Assembly (NCBI GenBank): GCA_910584255.1
Contig: CAJTXV010000004.1
Coordinates: 11,699 to 75,698 of the forward strand
Source: an uncultured Bacilli bacterium
Lineage (GTDB): Bacteria; Bacillota_I; Bacilli_A; RF39; UBA660
Direction: 5' to 3'
DNA: 64,000 nt
Shown: one piece after another, positions 9,444 through 18,708 of the stretch
Numbering within the stretch: position 1 is the stretch's first letter
Layout: the number at the start of each line of letters is the position of its first letter
Translations under genes and position numbers: made by a program
Notes under the pieces: model-generated
What the model was told of the DNA's origin: nothing
Seen by the model: only the letters and a program-made list of their open reading frames with translations
The model's database searches: none

Positions 9444-10067
9444 TTAAAATTTTATCAACAACTGGCATTCTATGTCTGAAGGTATCTGTTTTTTAAAGTC
9501 TTCCCCTAAACTAGAATCACCAACAATGGTTCCATAGTGAATGGGAATAACAACATTAGGATGAATTACTTTCGTAAGTTCTATTGCTTCTTCCACATTC
9601 ATCGTAAATTTTCCGCCAATTGGAATGAATAAATAATCACAAGAAATGTCTTTCATGAAGTCAAGAGCATCTGTATCCCCCATGATATAGTATTTCTGAT
9701 TTTCCAGTGTTAAAATATATCCTACCCATTGGTATTCTTCTAAATGATATTCTTTATTTAGACTATAAGCTGGTACAGTTTGAATCTCAATTCCAAGTAC
9801 ACTGAATGTTTCATTCGGTTTTGTTAAAATTAAATTTTCCTTTGAAAAATAGGGAGATAATGCTCCATAGCTATCTCCCACAGTCACAATAACTGTATTA
9901 TCCTTTCTACACTTTAAGATATCTTCCATGCTTAGATGATCCCAATGGGAATGTGTAATTAGGATTATGTCGGCATCATGAGATTCCTCTTTTAAATGAA
10001 GTGGATCTATATAGATAATTTTTCCTAGTTCTAATTTAATACTTGCCTGCTCATTAATTGTAATCAT
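9444..10067 (-). CDS. MBL-fold metal-dependent hydrolase
   Basis: The metal-binding signature THSHWDH lies near residue 38. Further metal ligands are probably in MGDTDAL (near 130) and IPIHYGT (near 175). The overall length (207 aa) and pattern fit the UlaG-like branch of the metallo-beta-lactamase superfamily, which hydrolyses phosphoester or lactone substrates. The substrate is unknown. GGGAGGG stands a few bases before the ATG. It starts 12 bases after the end of the glycosyltransferase gene and is probably transcribed with it. Confidence 0.85.
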   Translation of the reverse strand: MITINEQASIKLELGKIIYIDPLHLKEESHDADIILITHSHWDHLSMEDILKCRKDNTVIVTVGDSYGALSPYFSKENLILTKPNETFSVLGIEIQTVPAYSLNKEYHLEEYQWVGYILTLENQKYYIMGDTDALDFMKDISCDYLFIPIGGKFTMNVEEAIELTKVIHPNVVIPIHYGTIVGDSSLGEDFKKQIPSDIECQLLIKF

Positions 10068-10079
10068 ACTTTTCCCTCC

Positions 10080-10949
10080 CTATTTTTTAAGTTTTAAATC
10101 TAATAAAAAGTAATAGATAGATAATACCATTTTCCCAAATATTTTCGTTCCTTTTAACAACAATTTTTCTATCACAGAAGCCTGCTGATAGTTTGTCTGG
10201 AAATAGTATTGGCTTTCTTTTTGAATCTGGTATTTTTTTATTTTATTTAAATTCTTATCAATTGTTACCGAATGATTATGAATGATTAGAATATGGTTAG
10301 AAACAATACAAGAGAGTCCTATTTTCTGAAGTCTTTTAGAGAGTATATTTTCTTCATAATATAAAAATGTATTTTCATCTAAGAAATTGATTTTTTCTAA
10401 AGTTTCTGAAGAAATACAAAAGAAACAACCAGAAATTACATCTACTTTTGAAGTTTCCTTTTCATAATATTTGTCTGGATACTTGATAATTTTTTTCCTA
10501 ATGAATCTATGAATATAAGGTAAATTCATACATGCATCTAATAAAGGGGAAGGATTTTTCCAACCACGATTTAGGGTTTCGTGTTCTAATATCGTTGGTC
10601 CCACTGCTCCTACTTTCTTATTTTTTAAAAGAGCAAGGAGGTCTATCATATCCTCTTCTTTTGAAATGATAATATCTGGATTTGAAATGATTAGATTACA
10701 AGAACCCAATTCTTTTATTAAGTACTTACTTCCATAGTTAATTGCATAGGCATATCCTTTATTTTCTTTTACTTTTAAAATTTTTAAATTCGGTACTTTT
10801 AATTTCTTTAATTGATGAAAAGAATCATCTGTAGAATGATTGTCTACTACTACTATTTTATCCAAAATATGATATGACTTAATATTATTAATTAATTCCT
10901 CTGTTGAATTATAATCATTGTAATTGACAATTACCATTCCGTTTTTCAT
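10080..10949 (-). CDS. family 2 glycosyltransferase (rhamnosyltransferase-like)
   Basis: The protein begins with the GT-A fold start VIVNYNDYNS and contains VVVDNHSTDDS and a DxD-like region (ISNPDIIIS). The middle has GCFFCISSETLEKINFLDE followed by YYEENIL, as in GT2 enzymes that add rhamnose or related sugars to polysaccharide. The family transfers a sugar from a nucleotide donor on the cytoplasmic face. Length (289 aa) is normal. It belongs to a cluster of surface-polysaccharide type genes reaching to about 14.9 kb. AGAGGGA is placed well before the ATG. Confidence 0.88.
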   Translation of the reverse strand: MKNGMVIVNYNDYNSTEELINNIKSYHILDKIVVVDNHSTDDSFHQLKKLKVPNLKILKVKENKGYAYAINYGSKYLIKELGSCNLIISNPDIIISKEEDMIDLLALLKNKKVGAVGPTILEHETLNRGWKNPSPLLDACMNLPYIHRFIRKKIIKYPDKYYEKETSKVDVISGCFFCISSETLEKINFLDENTFLYYEENILSKRLQKIGLSCIVSNHILIIHNHSVTIDKNLNKIKKYQIQKESQYYFQTNYQQASVIEKLLLKGTKIFGKMVLSIYYFLLDLKLKK

Positions 10950-11151
10950 AAATATCCCTCTGATTCATTTTGTTTTTATTTTAAATTATTTGATTCTCCT
11001 CAATTATTCTTCGAAGTGCTTAAAACTTCTTCATTAAACACTAATAGAAATCTCTCTAGTTCTGTTATTTGATTATTATTATACAATTTTTTTCTTATTT
11101 TTGGAAGATATATGTACAAAAAAGGAAATTTTTAGAACATTTAGAACATAA

Positions 11152-11198
11152 AGTAAAAAACTAAATTCTAGTCTATAAAATTAAACTGAATTTAGTTT
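11152..11198 (-). terminator. terminator in the 10950-11275 spacer
   Basis: An 11-bp perfect inverted repeat, AAACTAAATTC with GAATTTAGTTT (11158-11168 with 11188-11198), is followed on the minus strand by a T-run. It ends the membrane-protein unit at 11276-14114. The rest of the 326-base gap is AT-rich, with no ORF or motif that I can support. Confidence 0.65.
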
Positions 11199-11275
11199 TA
11201 AAATTTTTAATTACCCAAATTTTCTAAAATCTTTTAATTTGAAATTCTTTTTATTTACTTTTAAAAGTTACTTTT

Positions 11276-12457
11276 TCAATTTACGGTTTTCTGATTGTTC
11301 TTATAAAAAGTAGAGAAGCATCCAAAGTAGATACATACTGCTGTATAGAATAAGACATGCCCACTCGTACAAGAAATAAGCAATAATAATAGGATTGATA
11401 TCAAACTTTCTGTTTGAAGTTTTCTCCATGGAACTAATAATACAAATACTCCTATGTATACAAGTATACTGACAATTCCATAACGAAATAAAATATCAAA
11501 ACAATCAATTTCTACCATTTTTACATCATCTTCCATCACACCAATTCCAAAGAATTTCCTTGATATAGATTGATTCTTATAATAATCAAAATTATCCTTT
11601 ACAAAGGTTAAGCGATCATTAAATACCACCCGATTGATAAAATTATAAGAGAAAATATTATTAGCCTTAAAAAACGTTTGTTGTACTTTCATATTCTGAT
11701 AGGTTCTAGTTTTTGTAAAGAGAAAAGCGCCTCCGAGGAGTCCACATAGAATCACTGAAGCCAAAATGCATTTTACTTTCAGACTTTGATTGAAAAATAT
11801 TTTTTTTCTTTCTAGAAAAGCAAAATATATTAGTGTAAATAAGATACCTCCTAGTAATACTTTGGTTCCAATTAATAGGCTCGTCCAAATACTTAAAATG
11901 AATAGAAAAATTAATTTAAGATATTGTTTTTCTTTTTTTAAATTGCATCCAACAAAAAATAATAAAGATACTACAATCGCACTAAATTCATTAATGGATG
12001 AGAATAGTCCTTTAAACCCACTCTTCCCGTCGGTTTCTAAATAAGCATCTGCACCGATTCCCAATAAGTAGGAGGCAATAAAAATAATTAAATATGTAAA
12101 TAAAATGATTTCTAAGACTTTCTTTTTGTCTCCTTCCCAAGAGTAATTTTTGAAGTATAGAAGAATCACTGGAAGATAAATTAACTTTAAAGTCGAGGAA
12201 ATACTGATAGAAATACCTTGTCTTAATGAAAAATACGAGTATCCAAAAAGAACAGTACAGATTATTATAATTCCAAGTACTTCTTTCCATCCATCTTTTT
12301 TCTTTAGAAGAAAAAGAATTAAAGTACCAAGAAAAATGGTACGAACAATCATACTTATTGATAAAGTTCCACCCAGTCCTAAAAATGCTGTAACATCTAA
12401 AAGAGGTTCTAAAAGAAAGAAGACAGAAACAAAATCAATTTTTCTATTTTTCATCAT
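11276..12457 (-). CDS. polytopic membrane protein, O-antigen ligase/polymerase-like
   Basis: This 393-aa protein has about ten or more hydrophobic segments, with a larger loop between residues about 245 and 310. This topology fits O-antigen ligase or Wzy polymerase-like proteins, which join surface polysaccharide units on the outer face of the membrane. No single diagnostic motif is visible, so the assignment rests on topology and neighbourhood. Its start overlaps the end of the upstream gene by 14 bases, so the two are translationally coupled. Confidence 0.6.
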   Translation of the reverse strand: MMKNRKIDFVSVFFLLEPLLDVTAFLGLGGTLSISMIVRTIFLGTLILFLLKKKDGWKEVLGIIIICTVLFGYSYFSLRQGISISISSTLKLIYLPVILLYFKNYSWEGDKKKVLEIILFTYLIIFIASYLLGIGADAYLETDGKSGFKGLFSSINEFSAIVVSLLFFVGCNLKKEKQYLKLIFLFILSIWTSLLIGTKVLLGGILFTLIYFAFLERKKIFFNQSLKVKCILASVILCGLLGGAFLFTKTRTYQNMKVQQTFFKANNIFSYNFINRVVFNDRLTFVKDNFDYYKNQSISRKFFGIGVMEDDVKMVEIDCFDILFRYGIVSILVYIGVFVLLVPWRKLQTESLISILLLLLISCTSGHVLFYTAVCIYFGCFSTFYKNNQKTVN

Positions 12458-14114
12458 CTATCACCTGATAATCAATCATATCATAGTATACTTTATTAGA
12501 ATCTAGTCCTTCTTTTAACTGGTAAGAGATTCCATAATCTTTTAAGTTATAAACAATTCCATGATATCCGTGTACATCGCAAAGGATTTCTTTTCCTCTT
12601 AAATCATTTAGTCCTTTATGGATTTTAAGGCTATTCGTTAAACAATAGTAACTATTTCCTAGAAGTGGTATTAGAGTATTTCCAATTACTAAAAGAAGAT
12701 ATATACTACTTAAAAGTTTCTTTTTATTTTTTCCATATTCAAATAATAGATAAATACTAAAAATCGCAAATAGATAGAAGTGTGGTGTATATCTAGCCCA
12801 CCAACTCTCATTCATTACAAGTAATAAAAGACTAGTAATTCCAAGGGTAAATAAAATTCTTGTATCTTTTTTATATTCCTTGTAATAAATTAATAGAATG
12901 ATAATACTAATGCAAAGAATCCCACTAAAGAAAATTCCAAATCCACTAATCCTTAAATCGTAAGAAGTCGCAGGAACTAGTTCCGATTTAGAGACAGTCA
13001 AAGGAATTTTTAAATCTAAATTATCGTTTTCTCTTAAATTATTTGTTTTAGAAAAAGTCGAGTAAAATAATTTCTGAATTGGTACCATCAACTGGAACTT
13101 ATGTGGTTGTTGTAATGTCATAATATCTTGTTTTCCTTCTCCATATAAAGGAAAGAATGGTGTTTTATGGTCAATTGTATTCTTTACATACGTTGGATAT
13201 CCACAGATTAATAGACTCCCTATAAATAATGGAAGAAAGAGGATTACTAATTTTTTAAATACTTCTACAAACTTCCCATTTTTCCATGCAAAGTATAGTT
13301 TTCTGCACATAAAGAAGAAACTAAATACAAGTAAATAACCAAGTCCATTAAATTTTAAGTTGGATAATAAAAGAAATGTAAGTATATAGTAAAGCCAATC
13401 TTCTACTGTTTCCTTTTTATCTAAACGAAGGAGGAAGAGAATTGCTAAGAATAAATAAATACAAACTAGAAAATCATTATAAAAAGTAAACAACTGGCTC
13501 GCAGTAATTGGATTTAGGGAAATGATGCTTGCGAAAATCAGTGCTTTTATCCATTTCCATTTTTGATAGAATGTAAAAAAGATAAATGTAAATAAAACAT
13601 ATAAACTTAAAAAATTCATTGCTTTTCCAGATTCTATATTTTCAGTAAAGCTATAGAAGTTAGAAGCTAGAATCCAATTGGCTTTCGCATAATGATCCGT
13701 CCAAATACTATATGTCGTTAGACTTTTACTTTCATCTTTTCTTTCTTTAATAAAGTCTTCGCTTGACTGATAGATAGGGTTAAACCCCTCTTTGAAAACC
13801 CCGATTGCATCTTTATGATAAGTATCTCCATCACTGGAACGATCAAATAAAAAGCAGGAAAGAAAAATTGTGATTAAAAGCACTCCAACTGATACACCAA
13901 TTGTTTTTAAAAAGTCATTCATTACTACTTTTTCTTTCCTAATCTTTTTACATAGCACAAAATAATAGAAAAGAATAGCGCAACTAAAATATAAAATCAC
14001 GTTGATAGGTAAGATAGGAATTCTTATAAAAAAAAGTAAACTCGGTCCTACAAATAAAAAAACAAGAAATAGAAAAATTAGAATCCCGCTTTCTTTTATA
14101 TTTTTTAAAGTCAT
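12444..14114 (-). CDS. large polytopic membrane protein, GT-C glycosyltransferase-like
   Basis: The protein is 556 aa with about a dozen predicted membrane segments. An extracellular loop follows the second or third segment (FKEGFNPIYQ through SIWTDHYAKANW), and a hydrophilic C-terminal tail follows the last. The general plan of a first large loop with acidic residues and many helices resembles GT-C enzymes that use lipid-linked sugars, but I cannot identify the catalytic Asp with confidence. AAGGAGGATATT stands directly before the ATG. It is in an operon with the downstream ligase-like gene and near a GT2 enzyme. Confidence 0.6.
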   Translation of the reverse strand: MTLKNIKESGILIFLFLVFLFVGPSLLFFIRIPILPINVILYFSCAILFYYFVLCKKIRKEKVVMNDFLKTIGVSVGVLLITIFLSCFLFDRSSDGDTYHKDAIGVFKEGFNPIYQSSEDFIKERKDESKSLTTYSIWTDHYAKANWILASNFYSFTENIESGKAMNFLSLYVLFTFIFFTFYQKWKWIKALIFASIISLNPITASQLFTFYNDFLVCIYLFLAILFLLRLDKKETVEDWLYYILTFLLLSNLKFNGLGYLLVFSFFFMCRKLYFAWKNGKFVEVFKKLVILFLPLFIGSLLICGYPTYVKNTIDHKTPFFPLYGEGKQDIMTLQQPHKFQLMVPIQKLFYSTFSKTNNLRENDNLDLKIPLTVSKSELVPATSYDLRISGFGIFFSGILCISIIILLIYYKEYKKDTRILFTLGITSLLLLVMNESWWARYTPHFYLFAIFSIYLLFEYGKNKKKLLSSIYLLLVIGNTLIPLLGNSYYCLTNSLKIHKGLNDLRGKEILCDVHGYHGIVYNLKDYGISYQLKEGLDSNKVYYDMIDYQVIDDEK

Positions 14115-14124
14115 AATATCCTCC

Positions 14125-14835
14125 TTAGTTTCTTAAATAATCATCTGTTTTTTGTATTTGATGTTTCACTCCATAATACCACTCTCGAATAGAAAAATCA
14201 TATAAACCAGATATTTTAAAATCTAAATGTCCCTTTTTATGATTTATATAGATTGTCTTATAATCATGAGACTCTCTACCGCTCTTATATACAACTTGTG
14301 GTCCCATAGAATAGTACGCAATTCCACGACACGTTCCAAATAAAAATAGGATTGTTAATAGAAAAAATGTCAATTGATATCGATCTCTTCTTTGAACTTT
14401 TATTTTTTTTAATAATATACATGCAACTAGAAGCAAAAGGAAACTTATGAAAAAGCATAAAATAAATTCTTCACTGATAAACTCTAGTATATTCGATAAT
14501 GATAGGTCAAATCCATTTAAAAAAGTATATCTTCCAGTCATTGTAAATGAAATAGATTCCAAGCACGTAATAATAGAAAAAATAGAAAATAAAATAATTG
14601 CCACAATTCTTCTATAAATACCTTGAAATAAATAAACAATTCCAATTAAGAAGAAAATCCAACTAATGGAAAAGAAAGTATTACTAATCCAAATTGAAAA
14701 ATTTTTGGCAATTGAAATTCCTGATAATCTCATCAGATAAGAATTGAGTATCCAAAATGATAAAAATACACAAATTAAAGAGATTATTCTTTGTAAACCC
14801 TCTTTTGTAATTTGAAAGTTTTTTCCCTTTTTCAT
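14125..14835 (-). CDS. integral membrane protein of unknown function
   Basis: I chose ATG at 14835 (MKKGKNFQ) because AGGGGTG lies nine bases upstream. The longer reading frame back to 14898 runs into the divergent promoter region. The protein has about five hydrophobic segments in its first 180 residues and a 60-residue hydrophilic C-terminal tail ending KTDDYLRN. No family motif is recognised. It is 10 bases upstream of the GT-C-like gene, so it probably belongs to the same envelope operon. It is divergent from the PASTA gene. Confidence 0.65.
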   Translation of the reverse strand: MKKGKNFQITKEGLQRIISLICVFLSFWILNSYLMRLSGISIAKNFSIWISNTFFSISWIFFLIGIVYLFQGIYRRIVAIILFSIFSIITCLESISFTMTGRYTFLNGFDLSLSNILEFISEEFILCFFISFLLLLVACILLKKIKVQRRDRYQLTFFLLTILFLFGTCRGIAYYSMGPQVVYKSGRESHDYKTIYINHKKGHLDFKISGLYDFSIREWYYGVKHQIQKTDDYLRN

Positions 14836-14947
14836 ATCATACACCCCTGATAATAAAAGTATAACATGAAACATGAAAATTTTATAGAAATTCGACACTT
14901 TTTTGAAAGAATTCCGTTATTTTTTTCTTTTTCGGATTATTTTATTA

Positions 14948-14953
14948 TATAAT
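14948..14953 (+). promoter_or_regulatory. -10 element of the PASTA gene promoter
   Basis: A perfect TATAAT lies 19 bases before the ribosome-binding site of the PASTA gene start at 14972. The -35 region is T-rich and has no clear match. Confidence 0.45.
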
Positions 14954-14971
14954 GAGAATAGAGGTGGTAGC

Positions 14972-16579
14972 ATGAAGGATAAGGAGTATCTAACAGAAGA
15001 GGAAAAACAAGAAATGTTAAAGGAAATCGAATTTAGAAAGGAGGAGTTGCTAAAAGAAGGAGGTCCTGATGAATTTACTGGAAAAAATAAGTTTTTTAAG
15101 ATTCTTACTTATTTTTGTCTTGCTTTGTCTTTAGTTTTAATGATTTGTTACTCGGTACAAACAATTATAAATAGTAGTGGATTTTTAACACAAATTACAA
15201 ATATTATTGGAACCGTTATTCTTTCTATTTTTACAATATTTTTTATGTTTACTAGTTTATTTGCAGATCATAAAAAAGGAAGAGTTTTTATAATTATTGC
15301 CTCCCTTTTATTATCGATTTATAGTGGATTTAATTTATTAGTGGGTGCTGATATTATAAAGGTGAATAAAAATGTAGTAATTGATTTTTATAATAAAGAG
15401 ATTACAGAGGTAATTGATTGGGCGGAAAAACATGATATTTTTATTAAGCAAGTTTATAAAAATGATGAAAAAATTGAAAAGTATAGGGTTATGAAACAAG
15501 ATGTGGAACCAGGAACTTCACTTAAAAAAGTTCAAAAGATTACTGTCACTGTATCAGATGGTCCAAATCCAGAAAAAGAAACTCTTATTCCTAATATGAT
15601 TGGATGGAATATAGATCAGGCATTAAAGTATATTGAGGAGAATCATTTGACAAATACTAGTATTGAATTTGATTTCAATGAGAAGGTAAAAAGGGATATT
15701 ATCTATTCACAAAATATTGAAAGTACAATTAAACGAAGTGAACCATTAGAATTAAAAGTTTCCTTAGGAAAAAAAGGAGATTTCCAGTATGTAACTATGA
15801 TTGATTTAGTTGGAAAAAATGAATTTCAGGCGACTATTTGGTTAAAAAGAAATTACATTGATTATGAGATTCAATATGGATATAGTGATTCTTATGAGGA
15901 AGGAATTGTTATTGAACAAGGGGATAAAAAAGGAAAAGTATTCGATATTACAAGGAACCCAAAAACAACCATTACATTAGCTAGAAATCATGAAATTTCA
16001 GTTCCAAATCTAATGGAAATGGATGCTACTAAAATTAATAGTTGGGCTGCTAAAAATAAGATTAAAATCATTATGAAAGAAGAATATGATGAAAAGGTTT
16101 CCAAGGGAAAAGTAATTGAATCATCTAGATTAAAAGGAGATACAGTCGAAGTTGGTGATACCATCAATATTCGAATTTCTAAAGGACAGTTGCATATGAT
16201 TCAGTTTACTAATGTTCAAGACTTCATCACATGGGCAAATCAAGAAGAAATTTCATATAGTATTGATTATCAATTTAGTACAGAGAAAAAGGCAGGAGAA
16301 TTGATTTCTTCTTCACATAAGGAAGATCAATTAGTAAAAAATACCGATACTATCTCTCTAGTCATCTCTCAAGGTGGAACAGCAAATGTTCCTGACTTTC
16401 AAGGAATGAATAAAAGTCAAATTGAAGATAGCTGTAAAAGGGCGAATCTAATATGTGAATATAAATATGAAGAAAATCAAAGCGTTGAAAAAAATCAATT
16501 TATCAAACAATCTATGAAAGCAGGAAGTGAAGTTCCAGCAAAGACGACAATTACTATTACATTAAGTAGTGGAAACTAA
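14972..16579 (+). CDS. membrane protein with extracellular PASTA repeats, no kinase domain
   Basis: The protein starts at ATG 14972 with AGAGGTGG upstream. A cytoplasmic stretch of about 40 residues is followed by three hydrophobic segments (about residues 43-65, 70-92 and 105-125). After these come about five or six PASTA-like repeats, each about 65-70 residues, with signatures such as VPNLMEMDATKI, VPDFQGMNKSQI and the closing VSLG or ITLSSGN. PASTA repeats bind peptidoglycan stems. In Ser/Thr kinases of the PknB/PrkC type they follow a kinase domain and one membrane segment. Here no kinase domain is present and the anchor is multi-pass. It is therefore probably a wall sensor or scaffold. 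Confidence 0.82.
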   Translation: MKDKEYLTEEEKQEMLKEIEFRKEELLKEGGPDEFTGKNKFFKILTYFCLALSLVLMICYSVQTIINSSGFLTQITNIIGTVILSIFTIFFMFTSLFADHKKGRVFIIIASLLLSIYSGFNLLVGADIIKVNKNVVIDFYNKEITEVIDWAEKHDIFIKQVYKNDEKIEKYRVMKQDVEPGTSLKKVQKITVTVSDGPNPEKETLIPNMIGWNIDQALKYIEENHLTNTSIEFDFNEKVKRDIIYSQNIESTIKRSEPLELKVSLGKKGDFQYVTMIDLVGKNEFQATIWLKRNYIDYEIQYGYSDSYEEGIVIEQGDKKGKVFDITRNPKTTITLARNHEISVPNLMEMDATKINSWAAKNKIKIIMKEEYDEKVSKGKVIESSRLKGDTVEVGDTINIRISKGQLHMIQFTNVQDFITWANQEEISYSIDYQFSTEKKAGELISSSHKEDQLVKNTDTISLVISQGGTANVPDFQGMNKSQIEDSCKRANLICEYKYEENQSVEKNQFIKQSMKAGSEVPAKTTITITLSSGN

Positions 16580-16593
16580 ATTAGACAAAAAGA

Positions 16594-16638
16594 AAACTAA
16601 TATTTAGACTGAGATAAATCTATCTATTAGTTTTTTTA
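16594..16638 (+). terminator. terminator of the PASTA gene
   Basis: AAACTAAT (16594-16601) pairs with ATTAGTTT (16626-16633) across a 24-nt loop, followed by TTTT. It lies just downstream of the stop at 16577-16579. Confidence 0.6.
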
Positions 16639-16721
16639 TGTATATTGCTATTTTAGTTTATTTAGATAATATCATATGGGTGTTTATTTTGGTGTTGTTC
16701 TATTTATTTTTTACTCAATGA

Positions 16722-17072
16722 TTAATGAATCGGTACTAGAACGTTTCCTTTGATTTTTAAAATATTAGTGTTTAGATATACCACGGTGATGGGTAGGATA
16801 ATCAACACTGCCATTATCTCCACCAAGATTATAGCCTATAGTGAGTATATTAGTCGAGTTAGTAAGATATGCAAGTATATTTTCCATGTCGTTGGATTTC
16901 CAATATATACGTTCATTCCTCTTTCAACTTGATAGAATATTGAAAGAGTCTCCCTATCACCGTTTTTCATGTGATATGCACTGATAAGTTTAAAGTAGGC
17001 AATGAGAAGGATTATGTAGACAATCAATATAAATGAGGCATTACCTCTGTTCAAAAAATTCCAACTTCCCAC
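16722..17072 (-). pseudogene. decayed membrane-protein gene with in-frame TAG
   Basis: Reading the minus strand from GTG at 17072 gives 78 codons containing a hydrophobic segment (IVYIILLIAYF). A TAG follows at 16836-16838, and then a further 37 codons stay open in the same frame, with another hydrophobic stretch (IMAVLIILPITVVYL), before TAA at 16722-16724. There is no convincing ribosome-binding site before the GTG, and a stop lies close upstream. I read this as a remnant of a small membrane protein gene with a nonsense mutation. I cannot assign a family. It lies in the 540-base gap between two converging surface-protein genes. Confidence 0.4.
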
Positions 17073-17118
17073 TGTTTAAAACTGATTACAAAAGCTTTAT
17101 AAAAAAGAACGATTTATT

Positions 17119-18693
17119 TCATCGTTCAATATTATTATCCTTTTTTGTTTTTTTCTTTTTAGTAGGTTCTTTGCGTTTTGTTTTTTCCTTCTCAGTGTCA
17201 TCTTTTTTCTTAGTAACAGATTCTTCCTCTTTCTTTTCCTCTTGTTTCTCTTCTTTCTTCACTGGAATGTCCACTTTTGTTGAATCCAAAATATCTAAAA
17301 AGTCATCATCTACTGGTGCTTTATTATCAGAAATAATTGTTCTCTCTAATGGTTTTGTTGTTTCTAATTCAGGATTATCCTTGATTTTTGTCTTTTCTTT
17401 CTTCTCCTCGGCTGCATCCATTTCCTTAAAAATTTCATCTACTATTTCTTTCTTTTGTTTTCTTTTTTCCCTTTTTGAATTCTTTCTAGTTACGATTAGT
17501 AGAATAATCAATAGTAAAACAGAAGTTCCACCTAGGATAGCAATCACTACTTTGTTCTCTTGAATCTTTTGTTTATATTCTTCTTCAATTTTCTTTGCTT
17601 CTTCCTCTTGATATAATTGTAATGTTTTTTCGATCTTATCATATACATACCAGGCACTTTTGCCAGTATCTGGTCTTAAACCATAAAAGTAAATAAAGTT
17701 ACTTTTACTATTAATTTGATATCCTTCGTATTCTTCCTCATTTATTTTAGTAATTACTTTGGAATACTTTTTAAATTTTTCAGTCGATGGTAAAGAAATA
17801 ATCGTGATGTTGGCAGATGTAATTGGTTGATATTTCGTATACGTTTTTTCCTTTTCATTATAGATTGCAAATGAGATGATTCCCTTCTCATCACGAATTC
17901 CAATTAGTGTCATTTTGGAGATTTCGTTATAGAAACCAGGAACTTCCATTCCATTGATTGTTATTCTTTTTTCTTCAAATAATTCTGGTTTTTGTAACGA
18001 GCTTGCCTTCTTTACCACCGTATATTTTTTCTTATTAATTTCTACTGAAATTGGATTGTTATCTTTAACATTGACATTTAATACATAAACTTTTTCTCTA
18101 CCTGTTTCAGAGGTTACTTTAATCTCAAAATGGTTGTCTCCTTCACTAACCTCTTTTTCTCCTATTCCATCAATGGACGCATAAGAATCTTCTTTGGAAG
18201 CATTAATTTGAATTTTTTCTGTTTCTGCAGGTACTTCTAAACTATATTCTAATGTGTCTTTAGAAAATTCAGGAGTAATAGAATATCCCTCTACAGATAG
18301 GCTTGATAAATTATTATTATTCGATTTTTCCCTAGGAGCGACTACTTTAATTGTAACAGATCTACTTCCAGTATAATTTTCACCAGAGGTAGTAGAAACG
18401 TCTAAACAATTGACTGTAATTGTAGCAGTTCCTGTAGATTTTGCTGTAAATTTGAAAGAATGAGACCCATTTTCAATCCATTCACTAGAAGTTCCACCAG
18501 ATAGCACATTTCCGTTTGAACTACTAACTGAAAATCTTCCAATTAAACCAGAAGCATTGATCGTTACCGTCACACTTCCACCAGTAGTTACTGTCTTAGA
18601 AGATGCGGAAATCCCTAAGCCAGCAGCATATACTACTGGAGATTTTACAATAAAAAGGAAAAAAATTGCGACGAGCGCAAAAGTTTTTTTCAA
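17119..18693 (-). CDS. surface protein with Ig-like and cadherin-like domains, C-terminal membrane anchor
   Basis: The protein starts at TTG 18693, with AAAGGGGTG upstream. A signal peptide (about residues 1-23) is followed by an Ig-like beta-sandwich domain (about 24-115) and then a cadherin-like beta-sandwich repeat. That repeat starts LSSLSVEGYSITPEF and contains DTLEYSLEVP and REKVYVLNV. A further domain follows, then one membrane helix near residue 400. The cytoplasmic tail is extremely Lys/Glu-rich. It is 15 bases downstream of a dockerin-bearing glucosaminidase gene and almost surely co-transcribed. A role in anchoring or localising that hydrolase is a reasonable inference. Confidence 0.75.
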   Translation of the reverse strand: MKKTFALVAIFFLFIVKSPVVYAAGLGISASSKTVTTGGSVTVTINASGLIGRFSVSSSNGNVLSGGTSSEWIENGSHSFKFTAKSTGTATITVNCLDVSTTSGENYTGSRSVTIKVVAPREKSNNNNLSSLSVEGYSITPEFSKDTLEYSLEVPAETEKIQINASKEDSYASIDGIGEKEVSEGDNHFEIKVTSETGREKVYVLNVNVKDNNPISVEINKKKYTVVKKASSLQKPELFEEKRITINGMEVPGFYNEISKMTLIGIRDEKGIISFAIYNEKEKTYTKYQPITSANITIISLPSTEKFKKYSKVITKINEEEYEGYQINSKSNFIYFYGLRPDTGKSAWYVYDKIEKTLQLYQEEEAKKIEEEYKQKIQENKVVIAILGGTSVLLLIILLIVTRKNSKREKRKQKKEIVDEIFKEMDAAEEKKEKTKIKDNPELETTKPLERTIISDNKAPVDDDFLDILDSTKVDIPVKKEEKQEEKKEEESVTKKKDDTEKEKTKRKEPTKKKKTKKDNNIER

Positions 18694-18708
18694 TTCAATT
18701 CACCCCTT

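Noticed and set aside
11706..12290. Several ORFs inside the ligase-like membrane protein gene on both strands
   Set aside because: They overlap a long coding frame with good start signals and have no features of their own.
16836..16838. TAG or TGA recoding
   Set aside because: Other genes use TAG, TGA and TAA as ordinary stops and encode Trp by TGG; the single in-frame TAG fits a mutation.
16750..16932. Short plus-strand ORF in the PASTA-surface protein spacer
   Set aside because: No ribosome-binding site and no family features; it overlaps the more plausible decayed minus-strand frame.
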